Origin: Aplectana chamaeleonis
Lineage: Eukaryota > Nematoda > Chromadorea > Rhabditida > Cosmocercidae
Reading direction: 5' to 3'
Length of the DNA: 64,000 nucleotides
NCBI GenBank assembly: GCA_029168955.1
Contig: JAPDOI010000976.1
Span: 172,501-236,500 of the forward strand
Of this stretch, positions 31,522-41,500 are shown piece after piece (positions within the stretch are counted from its first letter, which is position 1; every line of letters starts with the position of its first letter). The notes below the pieces were generated by a model. The model did not search any database, had not been told where the DNA came from, and was given only the letters and a program-made list of their open reading frames with translations. The position numbers and the translations under genes were made by a program.

Positions 31522-33356
31522 TTCTCCTACTTTATAGCATAATCGCCCTGTTGTATCTCTGCCTCTATATGCCAATGACTATCGGAAAACCAATACGGAT
31601 CATGCTACAAGGAACAATGGTAATTGCGCTATTCTTTATGCGACTACTGAAAGGCTGTATTATATTCTTAATACGCAGAACGGTCAAGCGTAGTCGCACA
31701 AGAAGTGAACGCATCGCATCCGCACTCGCAGTTGCTGCATTAATGAGCTCCAGCGTACATTTTGGAACTTTGGCTTGCCAGCATGTAAACGTACTGGAAC
31801 ACAACACTACGATCTGCACACTATTGGATGGCAGAGAACGCTGTCATTTTGCACTCACAGAGGTTTTGAAGATCAATACCTTCCACCAAGAAGCGTGTTT
31901 ACATCTCACGCACAACTCCACATTAATAGCCAATATCAAGATTCGCTGGAAAGGCCTCTATCTCATCTGTGACCACGAGACCCTCTATTTCACTCGCTCG
32001 ACTGAACTGAAGGTAGTAGACAGTAAACGCTGTCCGCACATGGGGTCTTGTACGGGAGATAAATGCGCCGCAATCAACAGTTCCAGTGTCATCCCGGAAT
32101 TGGAACTAGGAAATTCCTACCTTGGTCGCACGAGTTGCCTCGAATCATGCGGAGGACCAGGATGTGACTGTTTCTATCTCAGCTCGGGCTGCCTCTTCTA
32201 TCGCATCTATGCTGTACCCAGAAACGACAACATCTATGAAATCTTTCGGTGTCAGCGATGGGAAGAGATGGTGAAGTTGGAAATCGTTGTTGAGCAACTT
32301 AAGGCAAAACAAGGCCCAACCCGCTTTATCAAAGCCTTCACGCCTAACGTACCACTAACATTCCCATCGTTCTTCATAACGATGACTTCCCTAACGCTAC
32401 CACCCACCCCTTCGCTTCATCAACATTTCGTGACCAACGGATATGAAACCTCTATTTGGGAAAACGACTTCACGCCGGATACCGTCTGCACGACTGTCGC
32501 ACACGCGAACACGTCAGATTGTGCGTTTCGAGACGAATGTCAATGCAGTGCGGCAGAGAATAAAGTCCACTGTGAATGCCCAAATAAGAATTTGGACACT
32601 GAATTCAACCGTGTGGAACGCAAACTTCCCATAAAGCGTGCTTCAATAGAGCTACGACGACACGCTAACGCTCCAGTAACTGCAATAATACCGCACTTGG
32701 TATCGGCTGAATTTATTGTCGAAGTGCGTCAATCCTTCGACATTGATTCGACAGCAATAATCGTCTCGCAAGACACCTGTAAGGTAGATAACAGTGCATT
32801 GCAAGGATGCTACAACTGCGCGACAGGGAGTGCAGCGAAAATTCGTTGTAAATCAAAATCGGAGACCTCCGGTGAAATTATATGCAATCGCTACGCTTTT
32901 GTAATTTCCTGCAGCCCCACGGCACCGGAATCGACTTTACGCTTTTACCTCAATAACGCTCGTCAATTACTCAACTGTACTGTTCGATGCGGAACACAAT
33001 CACACCCTTTCATCCTGGCAGGAGCTCTCAAATACATTGGAAATCCATACGCACCGCTGTTACATGCTCTGTACGGAAATAGTTCAGTGTATAACAATAT
33101 TGAGTGGCCAGATGTAGGACACATTGCAAATGTCATTTTCGATTGGTATAAGTCCCTAATTATAATGCTTGTGATCGTAGCTGCTGTTTTCTTTCTAATA
33201 TACATAGCCCTGCAAGCAACAGGCCTACGTCTTCTCAGACTGCTTTTTCGCATCATCGTAACACTGATAGGCCTACCCTTTCGCCTTGTTCTAGCACTAC
33301 TCCACGCAGTACTAAACCGTACACGGAAGGCGCAGTCACATGAAAAAGCTTTCTGA
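31491..33356 (+). CDS. env: Envelope glycoprotein, phlebovirus G2-like
   Basis: 621 codons. The N-terminus has two or three hydrophobic segments (about residues 8-27, 38-62, 75-95), then a Cys-rich ectodomain with several NxS/T sites. The motif SCGGPGCDCFYLSSGCLFYR (near 219-238) is characteristic of the phlebovirus G2-like envelope family found in nematode BEL/Pao elements. Family knowledge says this is a class II membrane-fusion protein of virion surfaces. A C-terminal membrane anchor lies near 556-578, followed by a second hydrophobic stretch and a basic tail. The ATG at 31491 is simply the first in this frame; the natural N-terminus likely lies in the preceding frame (30892-31521), so this copy of env is split by a -1 offset near 31518. 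Expression would normally come from a spliced subgenomic RNA. It is otherwise free of stops. Confidence 0.87.
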   Translation: MLATGSNLLLVLLLYSIIALLYLCLYMPMTIGKPIRIMLQGTMVIALFFMRLLKGCIIFLIRRTVKRSRTRSERIASALAVAALMSSSVHFGTLACQHVNVLEHNTTICTLLDGRERCHFALTEVLKINTFHQEACLHLTHNSTLIANIKIRWKGLYLICDHETLYFTRSTELKVVDSKRCPHMGSCTGDKCAAINSSSVIPELELGNSYLGRTSCLESCGGPGCDCFYLSSGCLFYRIYAVPRNDNIYEIFRCQRWEEMVKLEIVVEQLKAKQGPTRFIKAFTPNVPLTFPSFFITMTSLTLPPTPSLHQHFVTNGYETSIWENDFTPDTVCTTVAHANTSDCAFRDECQCSAAENKVHCECPNKNLDTEFNRVERKLPIKRASIELRRHANAPVTAIIPHLVSAEFIVEVRQSFDIDSTAIIVSQDTCKVDNSALQGCYNCATGSAAKIRCKSKSETSGEIICNRYAFVISCSPTAPESTLRFYLNNARQLLNCTVRCGTQSHPFILAGALKYIGNPYAPLLHALYGNSSVYNNIEWPDVGHIANVIFDWYKSLIIMLVIVAAVFFLIYIALQATGLRLLRLLFRIIVTLIGLPFRLVLALLHAVLNRTRKAQSHEKAF

Positions 33357-33474
33357 CAACGCATCGTTCGCAACGCTGAGATTAGAAAGCCACACAACAG
33401 TCACGAATCGCAACGCAAAAAAAAAAAACTTGTATCCTTATTTATTCACATCTAATACCGTTTTTTTTTCCTAG
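33357..33474 (+). promoter_or_regulatory. Env-ORF4 intergenic segment with a splice-acceptor-like end
   Basis: 118 bp, containing an A12 run (about 33418-33429) and ending in CCGTTTTTTTTTCCTAG directly before ATGATG of the next ORF. The T-rich tract plus TAG looks like a nematode 3' splice site, usable for cis splicing from the 5' leader or for SL trans-splicing, giving a separate mRNA for ORF4. Confidence 0.5.
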
Positions 33475-34908
33475 ATGATGACCCTTCGAGAAGAGAACGA
33501 GCAAATAATTGATCAGCTACGCTATGCGAACAACGAATTGGAGCGGACACGAGAACACTTGAACGCTACACGTCACGAACTGCATGAGACCCAACGTTCG
33601 TTGCAGAAACTACAAGAGGCTCTACCACAACTGCCACCACCAACAGTATTATATAATAGAATTGTCTCTACCTGTAAACATCTTCGTGTAGTTACTAATT
33701 CTCTGTCTAATTTTCGTAGGCGCATCCAACAGCTACGCGTTTCAGAAGAGGGTTATTCGGAACGCATCGCTGAGCTCCAAATCGTAGAAACGATGTGGGA
33801 TAAAACGCATTTCGAGCTGAAACTGATCCACACTGAACTTGGAACGCTCTTCGCGATGCCTCCTCTTCTAATCGCTACCAACGTAATCACCGAAGAAAAC
33901 TGGACTTCGATGATGACCCAGCCACAAAAAGACGACGACAATAAGAGCTTAGTTATGAATAAGGAACAACTTGAAGCCATACTCACCGATCAACTCGCAG
34001 TTCTCGAGGAATACAAAACCGTTCTTATGGAGTACCGCGAAAACATCCAGCAGGAACATCCGGAGAGATCACAAATATTTCACAACTCTGTTCTGTCATC
34101 GCTCGCGCATATACAGTCGACCGTCGAACAAAGATTCCAGACAATGATGGAACGTATGCAGCAAGACGACACAGTGACGACACTACAGTCAACGATCAAA
34201 GAAGCCGTTTCACACCTCACATCTACAATACAACACACAAACGCACATAGCAGCCGACACTCCGTCGAGGGGGAGGACGAGCAGCAGCACGTTGAAGAGT
34301 TAGTGGGAAACGAAGAAGAGTTGATCGACGAGGATGGCATCATTCGAGCAAACGCGGAGTACATGGAAGCCGTCAATGAGATTGGAGAAGAGGAGGAGGA
34401 GAATGACGACGCAATTCGCAACGCAGTCATTCAAGATCAAAGGCGCCAGCAAATCGAGAGGGAGCTGATACAGGCTAGGCAGGGATTAGCGGACCTGGAG
34501 AATATTCTCGAAGATCTTGCATGGACGCCAAAATGCGAACCGCGCAACTATCGTCGGGGATTGATCTACAAGGAGGAGGACAGATCAATCCGCTGTGTCT
34601 ACTGTGAAAGAATAGGAGATCACTTCTCCGACTCATGCCGTCACTACATGGACATAACCGAACGCCATCGCATTTTAGAAGTCACGAATCGATGCTTTGC
34701 CTGTCTCGAGGTTAGGTACGCACCGCATTACTGCCGTCGCAGTAACGCACCCTGTAACCACTGCCGAGAAAGGGGCCACCACTCGTCGACGTGCGAGCTG
34801 CCTGAACGCAGCGAAGTCTTTCATAATCGCATCCGCAGCGCAATGGCGGGAAGCCGGGAAACGAAAGAACGCATCGAAGCTCTGGAGCGTGAGCTGAGAA
34901 GCCTGTGA
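33475..34908 (+). CDS. ORF4: coiled-coil protein with C-terminal zinc knuckles
   Basis: 477 codons downstream of env, ending 42 bp before the 3' LTR. Residues 1-50 are a strongly charged heptad-like coiled coil (EENEQIIDQLRYANNELER). Further helical, charged stretches follow, with an acidic segment near 270-320 (EEEEEN). The C-terminal part has zinc-knuckle motifs: CVYCERIGDHFSDSC (CX2CX5HX4C), an irregular CFAC...HYC, and CNHCRERGHHSSTC (CX2CX4HX4C). Zinc knuckles bind single-stranded nucleic acid, so this is a likely RNA-binding accessory or gag-like protein, but it has no capsid domain that I recognise. The ATG directly follows a splice-acceptor-like sequence. Function is inferred only from composition. 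It has the same strand and the same codon style as gag-pol, and no frame breaks. Confidence 0.82.
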   Translation: MMTLREENEQIIDQLRYANNELERTREHLNATRHELHETQRSLQKLQEALPQLPPPTVLYNRIVSTCKHLRVVTNSLSNFRRRIQQLRVSEEGYSERIAELQIVETMWDKTHFELKLIHTELGTLFAMPPLLIATNVITEENWTSMMTQPQKDDDNKSLVMNKEQLEAILTDQLAVLEEYKTVLMEYRENIQQEHPERSQIFHNSVLSSLAHIQSTVEQRFQTMMERMQQDDTVTTLQSTIKEAVSHLTSTIQHTNAHSSRHSVEGEDEQQHVEELVGNEEELIDEDGIIRANAEYMEAVNEIGEEEEENDDAIRNAVIQDQRRQQIERELIQARQGLADLENILEDLAWTPKCEPRNYRRGLIYKEEDRSIRCVYCERIGDHFSDSCRHYMDITERHRILEVTNRCFACLEVRYAPHYCRRSNAPCNHCRERGHHSSTCELPERSEVFHNRIRSAMAGSRETKERIEALERELRSL

Positions 34909-34937
34909 CGAGAAAACAAAACCTCGCATTTGCCCTC

Positions 34938-34944
34938 GGGGGAG
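34938..34944 (+). other. Polypurine tract candidate
   Basis: GGGGGAG lies six bases before the 3' LTR as defined by LTR alignment and target duplication (TATCGC in between). A polypurine tract normally abuts the LTR, so either the true LTR includes TATCGC and the 5' copy lost it, or the primer end is offset. Confidence 0.6.
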
Positions 34945-34950
34945 TATCGC

Positions 34951-35424
34951 AACTTTGCGATTCTTTGCTCGCTCGCCGCTGTTGTTTATGGTAGGAGAGG
35001 TGATACGACGTTGTCGTCTATGTTATGAGAAGGCTTATCACCATTTCGTGAATCTATGCTTGCTCACCACCGTTGTTTATATTAGAAGAAATGATAGGAA
35101 ATTGTTGATTTTTATGTTGTGAGAAGGGTCTATTCTTTTGATTTCTATGTTATATTCTCTTGTTTTCTATGTTATGAGAAAGGCCTGTTTTTGGTATAAA
35201 AGCCGCTGCTTTCAATATGTAGCGCATATCTTCTGATTTGTTTCTTCTTTTGATCATTTCTCATTCTCGCAACGTTTCTTACTAGTTGCATTGGTTTCAC
35301 AACGTACATTTGTTTCGATACTATTCAATAAGGTTTAATTACCCAAGTTTGAGGCTGCTCGTGGTTGTGATATAAATCGTTATACGCTCCACTGTCTTGT
35401 AAGAACCACCGACTATCCGCTTTA
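34951..35424 (+). repeat. 3' LTR, 474 bp
   Basis: Identical to the 5' LTR except A instead of C at 35100. It is followed directly by GTGC of the target duplication and the resumed satellite. It carries the second TATAAAA (35195) and second SL1 copy (35332-35353). Confidence 0.94.
35332..35353 (+). promoter_or_regulatory. SL1 spliced-leader sequence embedded in the 3' LTR
   Basis: The same 22-base match as in the 5' LTR, in the sense orientation of the element. In the 3' LTR it would be present near the 3' end of genomic RNA if polyadenylation is downstream, giving homology to an SL1-capped 5' end. Confidence 0.93.
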
Positions 35425-38006
35425 GTGCAGCACTTCACAGAAAGTGTGCAGGACCCCGGCGGGAGTGTGCAGGACGTCACAGAAGGTGTGCAGGACCCCA
35501 GTGGAAGTGTGCAGGACTTCACAGAAAGCGTTCAGGACCCGAATGGCAGTGTGCAGGACGTCATAGAAAGTGTGCAGGACCCCGGCGGGAGTGTGCAGGA
35601 CGCCACAGAAAGTGCGCAGGACCCCAGTGGGAGTGTGCAGGACGTCATAGAAAGTGTGCAGGACCCCGGCGGGAGTGTGCAGGACGTCGCAGAAAGTGTG
35701 CAGGACCCGAATGGGAGTGTGCAGGACGCCATAGAAAGTGTGCAGGACCCCGGCGGGAGTGTGCAGGACGTCATAGAAAGTGTGCAGGACCCGAATGGGA
35801 GTGTGCAGCACGTCACAGAAAGTGTGCAGGACCCGTATGGGAGTGTGCAGGACGTCATAGAAAGTGTGCAGGACCCCGGCGGGAGTGTACAGGACGTCAC
35901 AGAAAGTGTGCAGGACCCGAATGGGAGTGTGCAGGACGCCATAGAAAGTGTGCAGGACCCCGGCGGGAGTGTGCAGGACGTCATAGAAAGTGTGCAGGAC
36001 CCGAATGGGAGTGTGCAGCACGTCACAGAAAGTGTGCAGGACCCGTATGGGAGTGTGCAGCACGTCACAGAAAGTGTGCAGGACCCCGGCGGGAGTGTGC
36101 AGGACGTCACAGAAGGTGTGCAGGACCCCAGTGGAAGTGTGCAGGACGTCATAGAAAGTGTGCAGGACCCGAATGGGAGTGTGCAGGACGTCATAGAAAG
36201 CGTTCAGGACCCAAATGGGAGTGTGCAGGACGTCATAGAAAGTGTGCAGACCCCGGCGGGAGTGTGCAGGACGTCACAGAAAGTGTGCAGGACCCCAGTG
36301 GAAGTGTTCAGGACGTCATAGAAAGTGTGCAGGACCCCGGCGAGAGTAAGCAGGACGTCACAGAAAGTGTGCAGGACCCGAATGGGAGTGTGCAGGACGT
36401 CATAGAAAGCGTTCAGGACCCAAATGGGAGTGTGCAGGACGTCATAGAAAGTGTGCAGACCCCGGCGGGAGTGTGCAGGACGTCACAGAAAGTGTGCAGG
36501 ACCCCAGTGGAAGTGTTCAGCACGTCATAGAAAGTGTGCAGGACCCCGGCGGTAGTGTGCAGGACGTCACAGAAAGTGTGCAGGACCCGAATGGGAGTGT
36601 GCAGCATGTCACAGAAAGTGTGCAGGACCTGAATGGGAGTGTGCAGGACGTCACAGAAGGTGTGCAGGACCCCATTGGAAATGTGCAGGACTTTATCGAA
36701 AGCGTTCAGGACCCAAATGGGAGTGCGCAGGACGTCATAAAAAGTGTGCAGGACCTCAGTGGGAGTGTGCAGGACGTCATAGAAAGTGTGCAGGACCCGA
36801 ATGGGAGTGTGCAGCACTTCACAGAAAGTGTGCAGGACCCCGGCGGGAGTGTGCAGGACGTCACAGAAGGTGTGCAGGACCCCAGTGGAAGTGTGCAGGA
36901 CTTCACAGAAAGCGTTCAGGACCCGAATGGCAGTGTGCAGGACGTCATAGAAAGTGTGCAGGACCCCGGCGGGAGTGTGCAGGACGCCACAGAAAGTGCG
37001 CAGGACCCCAGTGGGAGTGTGCAGGACGTCATAGAAAGTGTGCAGGACCCCGGCGGGAGTGTGCAGGACGTCGCAGAAAGTGTGCAGGACCCGAATGGGA
37101 GTGTGCAGGACGCCATAGAAAGTGTGCAGGACCCCGGCGGGAGTGTGCAGGACGTCATAGAAAGTGTGCAGGACCCGAATGGGAGTGTGCAGCACGTCAC
37201 AGAAAGTGTGCAGGACCCGTATGGGAGTGTGCAGCACGTCACAGAAAGTGTGCAGGACCCCGGCGGGAGTGTGCAGGACGTCACAGAAGGTGTGCAGGAC
37301 CCCAGTGGAAGTGTGCAGGACGTCATAGAAAGCGTTCAGGACCCAAATGGGAGTTTGCAGGACGTCATAGAAAGTGTGCAGACCCCGGCGGGAGTGTGCA
37401 GGACCCGAATGGGAGTGTGCAGGACGTCGCAGAAAGTGTGCAGGACCCGAATGGGAGTGTGCAGGACGTCATAGAAAGCGTTCAGGACCCAAATGGGAGT
37501 GTGCAGGACGTCATAGAAAAAGTGCACACCCCGGCGGGAGTGTGCAGGACGTCACAGAAAGTGTGCAGGACCCCAGTGGAAGTGTTCAGGACGTCATAGA
37601 AAGTATGCAGGACCCCGGCGGTAGTGTGCAGGACGTCACAGAAAGTGTGCAGGACCCGAATGGGAGTGTGCAGCACGTCACGGAAAGTGTGCAGGACCTG
37701 AATGGGAGTGTGCAGGACGTCACAGAAGGTGTGCAGGACCCCATTGGAAATGTGCAGGACTTTATCGAAAGCGTTCAGGACCCAAATGGGAGTGCGCAGG
37801 ACGTCATAAAAAGTGTGCAGGACCTCAGTGGGAGTGTGCAGGACGTCATAGACAGTGTGCAGGAATTGAATGGGAGTGTGCAGGACCCGAATCGATGTAT
37901 GAAGGACGTCATAGGACGTGGGCGGGGCTCCATTGGGAAAATGAAGGACGCCATCGATAGCGGGCAGTTTTCCATAAGGGAGTGTGCAGGACGTCTTCGA
38001 AAGTGT
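35425..38006. repeat. Array 1, 42-bp satellite (right part)
   Basis: Direct continuation of the array interrupted at 24727, about 61 units. The diagnostic GGCGGTAGTGTG unit recurs at about 36553 and 37622. The last 150 bases (37855-38006) hold strongly diverged units with GACGTCATAGGACGTGGGC and GAAGGACGCCATCG, as expected at an array edge where homogenisation is weak. Confidence 0.96.
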
Positions 38007-38569
38007 AGAATGTAGAAAAAATAACGAAATTTTAAATTTTTTTCTCATTCTAATCCGTAAGCTTTGTGTACCGGAGAAAACAATATGAAAACATGTCTCT
38101 TGAGAAGCGTGCGACGCGTTTAAAGGCGAACGCAGAACTCTCGAAACTTTTCATCGCCAATCTGGGGAAGCAAGCAGCAGCTCCCCTTCCACACTTTCTC
38201 TGTTCGTCGCTCATTACAACCGCTCAGTCATTTTGATTTACTAACTTCTATAAACCAGTTTTATCGCTCCAGCCGCGAAGCGGCTGGAGAGGTTTGGTTT
38301 TGCCTAGGCCTTGTGATCACTTAGAATTTTATAAATTAGTTTATAGAATCTTCGAAACAAAATTTCTGGACATACCCTTCTGGATATAAGTGAAGGGGTC
38401 CAGAATACACCGGCTGTCCAAATTTCAGCCAAATCGGTTCACAAATAACAAAGTTGTGAGCCGGAAAGCTTTAGAAATTTTCATGGTGTGCGCCGTAGGC
38501 CGCGGGCCGTGGGCCGTCACGCTTTTCAGTCCTCACTGCTAATAGCCACTGCCAATGTTCGAAGGCAAT
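38007..38569. other. Unique spacer between the two satellite arrays
   Basis: About 560 bp. It holds a perfect hairpin (stem CTCCAGCCGC 38267-38276, loop GAA, partner 38280-38289) followed 14 bases later by CTAG, faintly Helitron-end-like. It also has a GGCCGCGGGCCGTGGGCCG stretch near 38495. No gene is seen. Confidence 0.55.
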
Positions 38570-41500
38570 CATCTGGCTTCTGATGACGTCATCGGGACGT
38601 CGTCAAAAGTGCATCCGGCTTTTGATGACGTCATCGGGACGTCGTCAAAAGTGCATCTGGCTTCTGATGACGTCATCGGGACGTCGTCAAAAGTGCATCT
38701 GGCTTCTGATGACGTCATCGGGACGTCGTCAAAAGTGCATCTGGATTCTGATGACGTCATCGGGACGTTGTCAAAAGTGCATCCGGCTTTTGATGACGTC
38801 ATCGGGACGTCGTCAAAAGTGCATCTGGCTTCTGATGACGTCATCGGGACGTCGTCAAAAGTGCATCTGGCTTCTGATGACGTCATCGGGACGTCGTCAA
38901 AAGTGCATCTGGCTTCTGATGACGTCATCGGGACGTCGTCAAAAGTGCATTCCGATGACGTAATCGGGACGTCGTCAGAAGTACATCTGGCTTCTGATGA
39001 CGTCATCGGGACGTCGTCAAAAGTGCATCTGGATTCTGATGACGTCATCGGGACGTCGTCAAAAGTGCATCTGGCTTCTGATGACGTCATCGGGACGTCG
39101 TCAAAAGTGCATCTGGCTTCTGATGACGTCATCGGGACGTCGTCAAAAGTGCATCTGACTTCTGATGACGTCATCGGGACGTCGTCAAAAGTGCATCTGG
39201 ATTCTGATGACGTCATCGGGACGTCGTCAAAAGTGCATCTGGCTTCTGATGACGTCATCAGGACGTCGTCAAAAGTGCATTTGGATTCTGATGACGTCAT
39301 CGGGACGTCGTCAAAAGTGCATCTGGCTTCTGATGACGTCATCGGGACGTCGTGGAAAGTGCTTCGGGATTCTGACGACGTCATCGGGACGTCGTCAAAA
39401 TTGCATCTGGCTTCTGATGACGTCACCAGAACGTCGTCAAAAGTGCATCTGGATTCTGATGACGTCATCGGAACGTCGTCAAAAGTGCATCTGGCTTTTG
39501 ATGACGTCATCGGAACTTCGTCAAAAGTGCATCTGGCTTCTGATGACGTCATCGGGACGTTGTCAAAAGTGCATCCGGCTTTTGATGACGTCATCGAAAC
39601 GTCGTGAAAAGTGCTTCGGGCTTCTGATGACGTCATCGGGACGTCGTGGAAAGTGCTTCGGGATTCTGACGACGTCATCGGGACGTCGTCAAAATTGCAT
39701 CTGGCTTCTGATGACGTCATCGGTACGTCGTCAAAGTGCATCTGGCTTCTGATGACGTCATCGGGACGTCGTCAAAGTGCATCTGGCTTCTGATGACGTC
39801 ATCGGGACGTCGTCAAAGTGCATCTGGCTTCTGATGACGTCATCGGAACGTCGTCAAAGTGCATCTGGCATCTGAAGACGTCATCGGGACGTCGTCAAAA
39901 GTGCATCGGGCTTCTGATGACGTCATCGGGACGTCGTAAAAGTGCATCGGGCTTCTGATGACGTCATCGGAACATCGTCAAAAGTGCATCGGGCATCTGA
40001 TGACGTCATCAGGACGTCATCGAAAGTGCATCGGGCATTTGACGACGTCATCGGAACATCGTCAAAAGTGCATCGGGCTACTGATGACATCATCGGGACG
40101 TCGTCAAAAGTGCATCGGGCTTCTGATGACGTCATCGGGACGTCGTCAAAAGTGCATCGGGCATCTGATGACGTCATTGGGACGTCGTAAAAGTGCATCG
40201 GGCTACTGATGACATCATCGGGACGTCGTCAAAAGTGCATCGGGATTCTGATGACGTCATCGGGACGTCGTCAAAAGTGCATCAGGCGTCTGATGACGTC
40301 GTCGGAACGTCGTGAATAGTGCTTCGGGCTTCTGAAGTCGTCAGCGGGACGTCGTGAATAGTGCTTCGGGCTTCTGAAGTCGTCAGCGGGACGTCGTCAA
40401 AAGTGCATCGGGCATCTGATGACGTCCTCGGAACGTCGTGAAGATTGCATAGGGCTTCTGATGACGTCATCGGGACGTCGTCAAAAGTGCATCTGGCTTC
40501 TGATGACGTCATCGGGACGTCGTCAAAAAAGCTTCGGGCTTCTGATGACGTCATCGGGACGTCGTCGAAAGTGCTTCGGGCTTCTGATGACGTCATCGAA
40601 ACGTCGTCAAAAGTGCTTCGGGCTTCTGATGACGTCATCGGGACGTCGTCAAAAGTGCATCTGGCTTCTGATGACGTCATCGGAACGTCGTCAAAAGTGC
40701 TTCGGGCTTCTGATGACGTCATCGGGACGTCGTCAAAGTGCATCGGGCTTCTGATGACGTCATCGGGACGTCGTCAAAAGTGCATCTGGCTTCTGATGAC
40801 GTCATCGGAACGTCGTCAAAAGTGCATCTGATTCTGATGATGTCATCGGGACGTCGTCAAAAGTGCATCTGGCTTCTGATGACGTCATCGGGACGTTGTG
40901 AAAAGTGCATCTGGCTTCTGATGATGTCATCGGGACGTCGTCAAAAGTGAATCTGGCTTCTGATGACGTCATCGGGACGTCGTCAAAAGTGCTTCGGGCT
41001 TCTGATGACGTCATCGAAACGTCGTGAAAAGTGCTTCGGGCTTCTGATGACGTCATCGGGACGTTGTGAAAAGTGCATCTGGCTTCTGATGATGTCATCG
41101 GGACGTCGTCAAAAGTGCATCTGGCTTCTGATGACGTCATCGGGACGTCGTCGAAAGTGCTTCGGGCTTCTGATGACGTCATCGGGACGTTGTGAAAAGT
41201 GCATCTGGCTTCTGATGATGTCATCGGGACGTCGTCAGAAGTGCATCTGGCTTCTGATGACGTCATCGGGACGTCGTCAAAAGTGCTTCGGGCTTCTGAT
41301 GACATCATCGGGACATCGTGAAAGGTGCATCTGGCTTCTGATGACGTCATCGGGACGTCGTCAAAAGTTTTTCGGGCTTCTGATGACGTCGTCAAAAGTG
41401 CATCTGGCTTCTGATGACGTCATCGGGACGTCGTGAAAAGTGCATTTGGCTTCTGATGACGTCATCGGGACGTCGTCAAAAGTGCTTCGGGCTTCTGATG

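Larger units (their letters stand above)
24728..35424 (+). mobile_element. BEL/Pao LTR retrotransposon with envelope, 10,697 bp
   Basis: A complete element inserted into array 1. It has 474-bp LTRs (24728-25201, 34951-35424) that differ at one position only (C at 24877, A at 35100), a 4-bp target duplication, a primer site at 25202 and a purine tract at 34938. Gene order is gag, pol (protease-RT-RNase H-integrase, the BEL/Pao order), env of phlebovirus G2 type and a fourth coiled-coil/zinc-knuckle ORF. Frames change by -1 at about 26290, 30867 and 31518. LTR identity indicates a very recent insertion. The LTR carries the nematode SL1 sequence. BEL/Pao assignment rests on the DUF1759-like gag, the A17-type region after RT and the YVDN RT motif. 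Confidence 0.95.

Noticed and set aside
33674..33719. A 46-nt intron in ORF4 (GTAAAC...TTTTCGTAG)
   Set aside because: The sequence is plausible as splice sites, but the reading frame is continuous without removing it, and removal of 46 nt would shift the frame and end the ORF early.
38267..38307. Helitron 3' end (hairpin followed by CTAG)
   Set aside because: The hairpin is perfect, but the base after CTAG is not T, the spacing is loose and no 5' TC end was found.
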